The notes under the pieces: generated by a model
Database searches by the model: none
Seen by the model: the letters and a program-made list of their open reading frames with translations, nothing else
What the model was told of the DNA's origin: nothing
Translations under genes and position numbers: made by a program
Assembly (NCBI GenBank): GCA_950022655.1
Contig: OX465579.1
Coordinates: forward strand, 44,991,950-45,055,949
DNA from: Alentia gelatinosa
Taxonomy: Eukaryota > Annelida > Polychaeta > Phyllodocida > Polynoidae
Length of the DNA stretch: 64,000 nt
Direction of reading: 5' to 3'
In this document: positions 1 to 10,544 of the stretch, in pieces
How positions within the stretch are numbered: the stretch's first letter is position 1
How the letters are laid out: each line of letters starts with the position of its first letter

Positions 1-851
1 CTGAGAAATAATGGCTTTATTTATATAAGCGTTGCTGTGTGTGCGCCGAGTGTGATTACGTTATTTCCACAGCGAAGATTCATTCGATTCCCACAAAGCA
101 ATTCTACTGGTAACCTCCATTTCAACAGTTGGGAGTGGGTGGTGGTAAATAATCCAATGATTCATACATTTCTCCACGAATGAAGCCATCCACATATTCT
201 GAAATATGTACGTATGAACGGTTTTTTTCTCCATATTACCGCCCAGAGATCTCGAACTTATGATCTAAACTACTACATCGTCTTCAAATGTACTCTTTTT
301 GGAATAGTAATTACATGAGGAAACCCAAAAGGATTTTATTAAAACATTATACAATACATTTGTGGTTATGGGGTACGCTCCGTATATACCGAACGACTTT
401 GGCCACCGATTTTGGTATTTAGTACCAACCGCCGACTATTTGACACTTTTTGGTAGATAATGTCATTTAGAAAATGTGATACAAGTTTCAGGAAAATTAA
501 ATACTATGACCATCCCAAAATTAGCCCCGACATTGGTACACTATTTGGTACGAGCTGACGGCGCATTGGCTCAACGACTGAATATCTCTGGGTACATTTG
601 ATCAATGCCGGAAGGACATTTTAAACCTATACTCAGTTGGTACCACCCCTATTCCACATGGAAACCCACCAGTGTGAGAAGTGGGAATATATGTTTGGCT
701 GTTCCGTAGGAAGGGTTAAGATCTTCAGGCTCTGACCCATTTTACAGCATAGGTATTTCCCAGTTACCTTCTCTGCAAAGAGGGGAAAATCAGTCATCAG
801 GTGGAAACGGTGTGCATGTTTTAAGGTCACCGATTATAAGGCAGGGATGAT
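1..851. other. Non-coding, nothing recognised
   Basis: AT-rich single-copy-looking DNA. The 65-codon minus-strand frame at 633-830 has no recognisable domain. Confidence 0.5.
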
Positions 852-1006
852 TACTAGAAACTGCACTAGAGTTAGTAGTGCTAGTGTTGATCGCACGACA
901 GGCAGGTCGTGTATTACTGGGCAAGGCATTAGCCGAGTGCAGTGAGTAACCGATCTGACCGGAGTGCCATAAACACTAATACTACTAACTCGAGTTCAGT
1001 TTAGTA
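852..1006. mobile_element. 155-bp hairpin element, family H1 copy 1
   Basis: The left stem TACTAGAAACTGCACTAGAG plus GTTAGTAGTGCTAGTGTT pairs with the right stem AACACTAATACTACTAAC plus TCGAGTTCAGTTTAGTA. The centre contains GGCATTAGCCGAGTG. The same element occurs at 3934-4092 with the same order of blocks, so this is a dispersed family rather than a chance palindrome. No coding capacity. Confidence 0.75.
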
Positions 1007-1851
1007 TTCACCCAACTCCATCTCCACAACTTTTTAAATGACGTCTTTTAATTCATTTATTACCCTCGTGCAATGAATAACACTTTTCTGCACGCTCATC
1101 CGAATACAGTCAGTTACTATGATAGTTTCTATTCACCTCTTGCACATAAGCGTGGCGCGGCGATCGCTGTGATAACGGGTTTCGCTGGTTGTATGTATTT
1201 GATAAGGTACCAGCCACGCACCAGCGAAATTTCCGCACTCCAGAACGAGGCGAGCGCTGTTAGAGGGAAGCCAACACTGCAGCAGGTGCCTAATACCACT
1301 ATACTAATGAAAATATAAATCGTTCTTCTGTCATAAATAAACGGCCGAATTTCACAATCAAAACATTGTTGGAAACCTGAGGCTTAGTCCTATCTGTTGT
1401 TATATATATGATATACATGTATATGATTTCCGGTCATAGATTGAACATCGGATTTTTTAGGTTAAAAAAACACAAACATGTTGCCTTCCTGCTTTCACAG
1501 TGATTTAATGAAAAATCTATCGCGATGACCTATAGAAATTAATATCATATCATCTTAGGCATTTCAAGACGTTTAATATGATACCGATATCACCAGGTGG
1601 TGATAGATATTTCCTGAGCTAATGGACTAATAATGCATCAGGAAATTGTCAGGAAATTTTAAAATTTGTCAGCAATAATTTAAGTTATTTAAAACGTCAG
1701 GGAAATTGACTGTTGTCAGGGAAATCTGGAATATCTAGGCCTAATCATAAAGAAATACAGGGGAATAAATATATATATATTACTATATAACCATGCTTAT
1801 ATAAATATAAATTATCAACCAATATAACTCCCGCAAATATTCACTGCGGTT

Positions 1852-1886
<35 letters not shown>
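1852..1886. repeat. (TTG)n microsatellite
   Basis: An uninterrupted TTG array lies inside the foldback element, immediately before a GC-rich hairpin. Confidence 0.95.
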
Positions 1887-1887
<1 letters not shown>

Positions 1888-1957
1888 GGGCGTCACACCC
1901 ACTCTTCTAAGTATCCCGGTTACTGATGCGGTAACCGGAGGTTACTTGGTGACGCCC
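1888..1957. repeat. Strong GC hairpin inside the foldback element
   Basis: GGGCGTCAC (1888-1896) pairs with GTGACGCCC (1949-1957). Within it, CCGGTTAC (1916-1923) pairs perfectly with GTAACCGG (1931-1938) around a 7-base loop. GGTTAC-type words recur between the stems. It lacks the conserved CUGAUGA/GAAA core needed for a hammerhead ribozyme. Confidence 0.75.
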
Positions 1958-2191
1958 GTGGTTTCAAATACTCATTCCGCTGTGATTTGCTCAACCGAGC
2001 AGTTCATTTTTAATCTTACTTTTCAGGATTCAAGTTTTAGCTTACCTGTAATTCTTGATGTATAGGCAGGGGAAGGTTCCAATGTTACCTTTTACAATAA
2101 ACCCTGTTTTATCAATTATTCCGCCATCCACGCCTTCGTGTCAATTATTGTTCGTATTATTCCATACATTATTCTACCAATTGGTTCCATG

Positions 2192-2194
<3 letters not shown>

Positions 2195-2264
<70 letters not shown>
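2195..2264. repeat. (TA)n microsatellite, about 70 bp
   Basis: A pure AT dinucleotide array in the right-central part of the foldback element; it could extrude as a cruciform. Confidence 0.97.
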
Positions 2265-2267
<3 letters not shown>

Positions 2268-2594
2268 GAATATTATATCAGAAAATCAAATTATTTTAGT
2301 GCTCTTTTTGGCTCCTTGTCATCTGTCATCATGCTCCATTATCCCAGGAAATATCTCAAGGAATATCAGCGTCATCAGTAATATCAGTATCATTTTAATC
2401 GTCTTTAAATGCTTAAGAAAGTAGGGTGTTTATCTCTATATGTCATCGCGATAGATCTTTCATTAAATCGCTGTGAAAACAGGAAAGTAATATGTTTTAA
2501 TATTTTTTACCTAAACAATTCCGATGTTGATTCTATGACAGGATTCTCATCCACAACACAGGTATATCATTATATCCCAACACATAGGCCTAGC

Positions 2595-3933
2595 TTTATA
2601 AAAAATCGACCGATTAGTTACATCGTGAGGGCGGTTTCCATCTTTCAAGTTCGAAAAACACTTGTTTTTTTATCAACATTCAGGACTCAGTGGAGAGTGC
2701 TCGTCTCGTTTTCAATTGACTTACTTGGCGGCCATTACAAGATTGCGCTAGTGTGCAAGTCCTGAATTAGGGATAGGGTAAATTCTCAAGGGCCACCACC
2801 CCCGACATCTGTACAGTACCCAAAGAATTGGTGCCCAATTTGTCAGCAGGTAGAAACGCGAATTGCGTAGTATGGTTATATGAATTCGTCGACGTGAAAT
2901 TTTTATCCCCATTTCCACCTGACGATTATGTGCCAATAATTGGCCGGTGGTGCCAAAAGCCAGAATCGGTGGCCAGAATCGTCAAGTGGAAACGCCGCAT
3001 AAGGCTACTGTAATGGGGATCCTATTGTCGGAGTTTGCTTTTCTTTTAATCTGTTCTGCTACATTGCTTCACTGTTATGCTGATATTATAACTTCAATCT
3101 TGCTGTAATATGACGCTGTAGTCATTAAACGCTTAAAACGTCCATGAAATATGACCCATTACTTCGGCCGTCATGCTTTACATGCCGACAGACATTACGT
3201 ATGAACGACCACATTTCCTCACATGTTCCCCTCTCCTATAGTTTTAACCACATTTCCTAAGGTCCTGCTGACAACGCATATTGTCCAATGAGCTGTTGCC
3301 ATGCGGCGGGTGATTGCAGGTGAGCCTACAACAACCTGATGAGCTACTCTCACAGGGTGACCACATCGAAAACCAAGTCGGTGATTTCTCACGCTAATCC
3401 AAGCAGGTCATATATTCTGTGCCTCGATGTATGCCCCCATTGAACCCCAATATGCTTCGGACTTGTCATGACAGCCGCAGGTGCGTACTTTTACAAAGAT
3501 CGATCTAGGTCTCATGTAAGGTTATAATGGGACAGTTCGGAGCTGGGGAGTGGATGTCTCGTGCTCTTCAGTCTCTCATTTAGGAAAAACACAGGAATCT
3601 CAGTTGTAGTGAAAAAGCTCGGCACTACTGACCGACTATGATCACTTTTGTGCCTGATCCAAAGCATCAGACCTGGTCGTGCAGAAGGCACACGTGCACT
3701 TGCAAACGATACTTGTTAGTGTCGTCATTGTGAGATGAGGAAGATATTCCTAAGGATTGAAAAAAGATTCGTCCTGAGACGTATTGATTTCATGCATCAT
3801 TTTGCATGACCTCGGGTCCTTGGGTCTTCAATTTTCAATACATTTTTCGAACATCGTTTCATAAACATAAATAGGAGATAGGTTTGTCTATCCAGTAATT
3901 CACCCACACCACATCTCGCATGACTCGTTGAAT
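2595..3933. other. Non-coding, nothing recognised
   Basis: No gene, long repeat or splice-consistent exon seen. Short frames near 2748-3013 are open on both strands and look incidental. Confidence 0.5.
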
Positions 3934-4092
3934 AATTAGTAGAAACCAAACGAGAGTTAGCCTTGTCAATGTTTATGCCACGATGGGCAGGTTGTGTATT
4001 ACTACACGAGGCATTAGCCGAGTGTAGTGAGTAGCAAATCTGACCAGAGTGGTATAAACATTGAGAAGGCTAACTCGAGTTCGGTTTTGTAT
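3934..4092. mobile_element. 159-bp hairpin element, family H1 copy 2
   Basis: The second copy of the 852-1006 element. Stem CGAGAGTTAGCCTTGTCAAT plus GTTTATGCCA pairs with TGGTATAAACATTGAGAAGG plus CTAACTCGAG. The loop keeps GTGTATTACTACACGAGGCA and TTAGCCGAGTG. Paired changes in the two arms relative to copy 1 (AGTAGTGCTAG versus GCCTTGTCAA) suggest the stem is maintained while its sequence drifts. Confidence 0.75.
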
Positions 4093-7000
4093 TTACCCTA
4101 CCCCATCTCACCGATATACAGAGAAAATTTTGTAATTATCCATATTAGTAGCGTGTTGACATTCATCGGAGGATGGCCACATTTATCAATGCTGCCGGAT
4201 CTACTTTCGTTATCACGTCCCTCATTGGTCCGTTTTTTTATTCACCTCGGTGCATAAATAACACTTTATTCAACGCCCTGTCAAATACATTGAGTCAATG
4301 TTAAACCTATGGCGTTTTTTATTAGGGGTAGGATAAACGGCTATATGGCCTACATGGTACATATATGCGTGTCACCTGTTTGGAGTTAGATATAGTTGTC
4401 CTAGATAAAAGATAAGATAGAAAGAGAAATTACTTAACACAAAAATGGGCATGAAGCTGGTTATTCAAAACCAGACATTTTGCAAAGAAATATTCGCTTT
4501 CCACAGTGGGAATGAAAGTCAACAATCCTCCACATCAAACACCCAAGTATTCCTCGACTGGTCTACCCTACCTACCTCACCCTATAAATGAATGTGATTA
4601 TCACTACCTTTAAGACACAATCATCAATTAGAATGTAAAATATTTGTAGGTAAACTTCAATTAACACAGTAATGTGACCATGTGAAAAGATTTGTATCAC
4701 TTTCATGAATTTACAAAAAGAGAAAAAAAAACAGGACTAACTGGCCCTCCAAAAGGGAGAAAAAATTCAGCCATGACCTTGCCAATTAAATATTGAAGGA
4801 TAATTATCAACTGAAGCAGGAATAGGATACTCAAAGGCACTGATTATGACTGTACAGATCAATGAGGATTCTGTAATGAAATACTGTATGTAATATGATA
4901 CTTCATGTAATAAACGCTGATATATATATATATATATATTCGCTTCTAATGACTTATACTCATTTAATTTTTGGGAATATATGTAGTGGGAAAATAATGT
5001 ACAACCCTACATATGATTAGTATTTATAGGTGGGTTTATGGACAATATTTCCATAATATCTCTTTAGAAATCAAGTATGCCTGTTATAGGACTCCAGTAC
5101 CATGCGCTTGGCAATATTGGACAGCAATAGATATACATTACCGGGGAGGAAATGGCCACTGTAATGTCATGAACCACATCCGCCGTGGCACTTCCGGTCG
5201 GGGTCATTAGGTCATACCTATGACCCGGAAGCGTAACCTCTACATCCGGTCCGGCGAGTATGGAGAGGACGGGCTTAGAGGTCCAGCGCCCCGAATGCCC
5301 CCCTCGCCCCACTGCCGCACCCTCCCTCCCCAGACCTAACTGGTGGATACGTTTGGGGAGGGGGTATGTTGAACATGTGGGGGTCATGGGTGTGTGTGGG
5401 GTGAGGGGTACGTCAGCAGATGGAAAGGATGCAAGAGGGAATATGTTTTATTGGATCAGGACGCTCTAGCCGGACTGGACCAACAACTACAGCGGCCGAC
5501 AAGCGCCAGCCAGCGGGAAGAGAGAAAACACATGGTTCATTTGACCTTGGACAGAACGTAGCCACTCTGTCCTATTCCAATGAAGATTCCTATTCCATCC
5601 CATATCGACCCCCAGCTTTCCCAATTCACCCCAACCACAACCCCCTACATCCCATATCCTGACCCGACTTCTGGCAACCACTGATACTCAACGTTCAGAG
5701 GGTAGGTGTGTGTTGGGAGGGGGGGGGGTGCGGGGAGGTTGATGATCAGCATTCATGTAAAGTGAGCAGCTCGCCTGTTAAGTACCGCTGCTGTTACTAT
5801 GTGTAGCTCAAGGAGAGAGGGAAGGGGGAGGGGGCACCTTCAGGTAGTCAAAGAGCTGCTCGCGGCCCTTGTGGAGCTACTCACTCCCGGCAACGGTGTA
5901 ATGGTGGTCACCCGCCTAATTCTCCCATTCGGTGACCTATCTGGCCAAGGGCAGGCGCCCATGGGGAGGGCCCCCAGGGACCGTCCGCCTCATGGCTCTG
6001 GCTGACATCGGGCCAACCCCCGTGCCCCTAATGTTGGGCGCAGTTCATAAGCGTTGCCATGGTTGGCAAAGTGACCTCACCATGTAGAATTGCATGGAAC
6101 TCTATTGGACCTGAGTCAGCTCTCAAGGTTATCGGGACGGAGCTACGGGTCATGGCCTCACAGGTATAATAGGCTCATAGTAAGGATGCCTTCACTGCGT
6201 ACACTGTGATAGATCGGATTAAGCGAGAAGAAAATAAGGGTAAACTTAAGTGAAGTTTCATTTCCGTCATTGAGATTACCTTCACCGGTTCCGCTAATCA
6301 ATGGTGATATCACGGATCAGATGTTACTGTATATGATTATATGAACACCCACGTCAGCTTCTATTGCTATGCAAGGATTGCTTTGCTTCCATTTTGGTCA
6401 CGCGGCAGACCAGATTCATTGACATTTTATAAAGATATTTTTTTAATTCCACAAGTCACTGTATATTATAGGAATTGGTTTCTCTATTTTTACTATGAAT
6501 GTAATTCCCAAATACACACACAAAAAGACAGGTTTGAAAATAGAATCAGATTTAGTCACCCCATATGCATGCCCTAGAGTTGCAGAGATATGTCTATCGT
6601 TTAAGTTTATTTGCTATTGCCCTGACATTTGGAAATGTTATTAAACCATACCGCATTTCCCCTTTCAATTGGACACTGGACAGAGAGTTGAATGAGCATA
6701 TTTCTCTATATACGCCATACGCCAAAAGCTCGTCACTTGGGGGAGCAATGTGAGGGGTTCAGGCCGTGCTGTCTCACTAGGGCTCCGCTAGATGTCACTG
6801 GCGACACAGGATGCCTAGCGGCAATATGCTGCATACAAATCTCTGTCTGGTAAGAGCTAGACCTAAAACACTCTAATATCTGTGGTTGGCGATCTAGAAA
6901 GAGAGCAAAAGCAATAATAACACACTGCTCTAAATGTTGGTCCTCGGACCTATGCACATATGTTATTGATATCTGCTTTGATGTCTTTATGAATCAGATT

Positions 7001-7312
7001 GAATATATGTAATCATTCTCATGTACATTTATAATCACATGGAAATATTTCACAGTTATTTCGGGTAAAATATTCTTTCAGCTGGACGTGAAATTGCACG
7101 GGTGTCTATTTGACAATTTTAAGTTGTCAGGATGATATCTATAGAATAATTATTGAGTAAAGTATTGTTCACTTTTACATAGAAAATATATACACTAGTC
7201 GCTTAACATATATTTCCATTTTTAAGAATGAAGAGCCATACGGCATAATAACTGATTACCCAACTTAAGTGTATAGTTCTATTACTCGGTTATAGACAAT
7301 GCTGTGGGTATA
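4093..7312. other. Non-coding, with a GC-rich islet at about 5150-6060
   Basis: AT-rich flanks surround an islet holding CpG-rich and G-rich stretches (including a G run near 5718). Frames of 62-107 codons occur on both strands in the islet with no recognisable product. Confidence 0.5.
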
Positions 7313-7368
7313 TCAGATTGTGGCTATCGCAGGTTATCAGTAATCCGGAGTTTACACTAGACGATTAA

Positions 7369-7698
7369 CCCTTTAAGGACGCATGATGCCTGGAAGCATC
7401 ACCGCACTAAAGACGCATGATGCCTTGAGGCATCATTGTCCCAATATTAACAAAAATGTTTTAACAATGAAATAATAGAGCAATATTCATGAAATCTTCA
7501 GAATATGTAGATATAACATCATATTAAGTAATTCTATTAAAAATATATATATATATTTGTGATTATGTATCATATTTCATGATTACAACCTTGAATATCA
7601 GTTTTATCCATAATGTGGCCGTCCTCTAGCCAGGCAGACTTCCACCAGCACCCGTCCTTATGGGACTAGCTGGGCCCCAGGCAGCCGTCCTTAAAGGG
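7369..7698. mobile_element. piggyBac-like MITE (330 bp) with TTAA target duplication
   Basis: Perfect 13-bp terminal repeats CCCTTTAAGGACG / CGTCCTTAAAGGG are flanked by TTAA at 7365-7368 and 7699-7702. The pre-insertion site survives in the neighbouring tandem copy as a single TTAA at 8003-8006, which proves the boundaries. TTAA duplication and CCC...GGG ends are the hallmark of the piggyBac superfamily. The interior has repeated ACGCATGATGCC words and a perfect hairpin TGATGCC-TTGA-GGCATCA (about 7418-7435). No open frame for a transposase, so it is non-autonomous. Confidence 0.93.
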
Positions 7699-7981
7699 TT
7701 AAAACGTGACGACTGTAGATCATCTACCCAATAGTCGTTAGGTAGTGCTCGATTACGTATGATCGACCGCAATATTCATCAACCGAAGAATCTCCACAAT
7801 CGTTTGCACTTTTTATATATTCCGATTTCTAGCCATTCACAGCTGAAATTGGTGGTGCAAAATCCAAGAACCACCGCCTATTATCGTCTAGTTTAATCAC
7901 CGGGAAAGGGTAAAAACCCATATAAGTTAAAGCTTTTACGTGTGTGTAAATCAGATTGTGGCTATCGCAGGTTATCAGTAA

Positions 7982-8208
7982 CCTGGAGTTTACACTAGAC
8001 GATTAAAACGTGACGACTGTAGATCATCTACCCAATAGTCGTTAGGTAGTGCTCGATTACGTATGATCGACCGCAATATTCATCAACCGAAGAATCTCCA
8101 CAATCGTTTGCACTTTTTATATATTCCGATTTCTAGCCATTCACAGCTGAAATTGGTGGTGCAAAATTCAAAAACCACCGCCTATTATCGTCTAGTTTAA
8201 ACACCGGG
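7982..8208. mobile_element. TIR/MITE-like element inside tandem copy 2 (about 227 bp)
   Basis: The left end CCTGGAGTTTACACTAGACG followed by ATTA is inverted at the right end as TTATCGTCTAGTTTAAACAC followed by CGGG. The same element in copy 1 spans 7345-7904 and carries the piggyBac MITE. The terminal motif (G)GAGTTTACACTAGACGAT resembles the ends at 38072 and 23905. A TAA precedes the left end; the right duplication is unclear. Confidence 0.65.
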
Positions 8209-9028
8209 AAAGGGTAAAAACCCATATAAGTTAAAGCTTTTACATGTGTGTAAGTTGTGTTGTAAATTGACAGATCTTGGGTTCAATTTAAGAAAAAAAA
8301 GTCTTAGAATTAACGTAATAGTATCAGGTATAAAATGGGATCGAAGTAGATGTAACAAGCCTTAGTATTTCTATAAATGTACCGCGGTGGTGGATCGCTT
8401 GTAGAACTGTAAGGTGTTGGTAGGGACTGGGGTTGTATGGAATAGTTATACAATGTTGTGTACTGCGAGCGACCCGTATGGCCTTCTCTGGAATATCCGA
8501 AGGGTTTTGTTCGGGTTGACGAGGACGGGCCCAGCCTCTGGGGGCACGCCCACCGACCCGGGTGCTTCCATCTATTGTGGGTGGCCACAACTGGTGACTT
8601 TTATGGGCAATGGCGACCCCGCAACTCACAAATAAAGCCCTATCTGTGGTGGGCAGGGCCAGCGCCACCCAAGGCCCCGGCGACTAAGGCATTATTACGG
8701 GTGTAAAAGTAATGATCAATTTGTAGCCTGGGTGGCAAGGGCGGGGATGGTGTGGGGTGAACGGGCGTGCAGAGAGGGGCAATGGAATGAAGGGCTGATG
8801 CGGTGATTAGGTGTGTAAGTGCGGGTGGTGAAGAGAAGCAGAGGTTGGGCGACGGTGGGGCGTATTTGAAGTCAGAATGCTGGGCTAGTAAGGTAGTGAT
8901 TCATTGGAATGGATAGATAGACAGCTAAAGGAGATGGGAAGACTGGAGGTGCTGGAACGAATAAGAAGGATTTTAGAGTACAATGGAAGAAGAGAAAGAG
9001 ACAGGAGACGTGGAACTAGATCGGTTTA

Positions 9029-9238
9029 AGGGTGTGCTCCACCAGGCCGATTTCTCACCCGATCAATTGTTCCTGGGCCCTGTAGAGGAAGCTCACGTAT
9101 TGTAATTTATTTAATTCTGATAATAATAGTTTAATAAATGACTATTTTCAAAGATTTGAGAAATTCTAGGGCATCCGATAATGATCCGCGATTGTCTGGC
9201 TACACAATCGGCTACCGTCGGGCCAGTGGAACACCCGC
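9029..9238. mobile_element. 210-bp TIR MITE with TTTA/TTA duplication
   Basis: AGGGTGTGCTCCACCAGGCC at the left end is inverted at the right as GGGCCAGTGGAACACCCGC. TTTA flanks both ends (9025-9028, 9239-9242). Subterminal GATCAATTGTTCC and GGCTACACAATCGGC form a further inverted match. A 3-4 bp TTA/TTTA duplication would fit PIF/Harbinger-type insertion. No coding content. Confidence 0.7.
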
Positions 9239-9252
9239 TTTAGTTCGATAAA

Positions 9253-9445
9253 CGGCAGAGCGTTGAAGGGCAGAGTATCAGAATATTAGAATGATGATTG
9301 GCAGAGAGGCAGAATGGCACAGTCGTCATTGGCAGAGGATAGAATGGCAGGTTATAGGGATTGGCAAAGGGACAATCTGGTGATAGGCAGAGGGGAGAAA
9401 GGGTCGAAACTGGCAGAGTTTTGATTGGCAGAGGGACAGAATGAG
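9253..9445 (+). repeat. Degenerate purine-rich GGCAGAG repeat, period about 31 bp
   Basis: ATTGGCAGAG-type words recur at about 9269, 9300, 9331, 9363, 9385, 9412 and 9427, with neighbouring AGAATGGCAG words. The spacing is close to 31 bp in the best part. The strand is strongly purine-biased. Confidence 0.65.
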
Positions 9446-10503
9446 AGGATGGCTTAGGGTGGAAAGGGCTAGAGCATGGATTCGAATACCTGGATGAAGG
9501 TGGATGGACGATGCAGAGATAAGTAGAAGCGTAAACAGAGTCTTAGTGTGTCGAACAGTAAATTGACGAAGTGATGATAATCAAAGAAGTAGAGGACCAA
9601 AGCAGAAGAGAACTGATGGGTAAAAGGTTAGGGGAACAGAGTGGCAAACAGGTGAAAAGCACTATGCCGAAGGGGAGGAGAGCTGGAGGGGAGGAGATCC
9701 AGGCCGGTAGATCAGGGATGAGCTGGACCGCTTGTAGGGTTCCCATTCCCGGCTATAAATGCTCGAGGTCAGGCCCCACCATGGGACATAAAGAATCCTG
9801 ATCCTCGGGGAAGAAGGTAGGGCCGCACTGGCCGCCACCCCGCTGCCCATACCCTGGCTGCACGCCCTCCAGGGGCATTACGCTTAACCCCACCGAGAGG
9901 CATCCTATATCTCCCGTTATCTAGAGGCTACAGGAGCCCGGCGACCTCCGCAGCGCCCCCCAACCGCCCAGTGGCCCCGGTCCGTCTCCCCCCGCTGGGG
10001 GGTGGCTGGCATTGACACAGAATTATCCGATCTCCGCCACTCCATAACTGAACGATCTACGGCCGCCGGGGGGCAAATAAAGCACATCAAAATGACAGAT
10101 GAATCCCAATCTACGCCGCCCGCTTTATGCCCCCTGCCCGGCCCCCCTCTCTGCCACCAATTAATAAATTTGAGTCAAACGGGCGTGTAATTTCCGAACA
10201 AATAAGCGGTGGCAGGTCTCTCTATGAGCCGGTATGAGCGGGTTAGACGGTCGGGGGACGGGCTAGGTGGGCGGAGGGTGAGACGTCCTAAATCAAGGGC
10301 TTTATAGTGGTAATGAGCGTGGCCGGCCGGTTGTAATCATGTCCCCTTACTGACCAGCCTACGCCACCTACCCAACCCACCCACCCTGACAAATGCACCA
10401 CCTTGTCAGCGCTCAGTAACCTACGAGAACCCAGTCTTGCCGTCCACCGCAGAGGTCAGGCTGCTGCAAACGCCAGTCGCCATCAAGGACGGCCCACTCC
10501 TGT

Positions 10504-10544
10504 AGGTCATCCTCCAAGGTCACATAAAGGTCACACTGAGGTCA
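10504..10544 (+). promoter_or_regulatory. Four AGGTCA half-sites, two at DR5 spacing
   Basis: AGGTCA occurs at 10504, 10517, 10528 and 10539, all on the same strand. The last three are separated by 5 bp (CATAA, CACTG), the DR5 arrangement bound by RAR/RXR-type nuclear receptors; the first gap is 7 bp. The cluster sits in the GC-rich islet at about 9760-10620. Function is inferred from motif spacing only. Confidence 0.45.

Larger units (their letters stand above)
1383..2594. mobile_element. Long-armed foldback / MITE-like element (about 1.2 kb)
   Basis: DNA at 1383-1660 reappears inverted at about 2305-2594. Best-matched stretches include CTATCGCGATGAC (1517) against GTCATCGCGATAG (2441), the CTTTCACAGTGATTTAATGA segment near 1492 against TCATTAAATCGCTGTGAAAA (2459), and GATATTTCCTGAGCTAATGG (1606) against its inverted partner near 2340-2360. 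Arms are long with many scattered differences, so the insertion is old. The roughly 650-bp centre holds GTCAGGAAATT repeats, a (TTG)n tract, a strong hairpin and a long (TA)n. No transposase frame is present. Target-site duplications are not clear. Confidence 0.7.
7313..8253. repeat. 303-bp tandem duplication, first copy interrupted by a MITE
   Basis: 7313-7950 and 7951-8253 are nearly identical tandem copies starting TCAGATTGTGGCTATCGCAG and ending CTTTTAC(G/A)TGTGTGTAA. If 330 bp of inserted element plus one TTAA is removed from copy 1, both units are about 303 bp. The few differences (for example AATCC/ACCTG near the start, ATCACC/AACACC near the end) show a fairly recent duplication. Each unit contains a roughly 227-bp inverted-repeat element. 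Confidence 0.93.

Noticed and set aside
3334..3380. Possible hammerhead ribozyme (CCTGATGAG ... CGAAA)
   Set aside because: The two core boxes are present, but the bases between them do not form stem II next to the boxes and no stem I or III pairing was seen.
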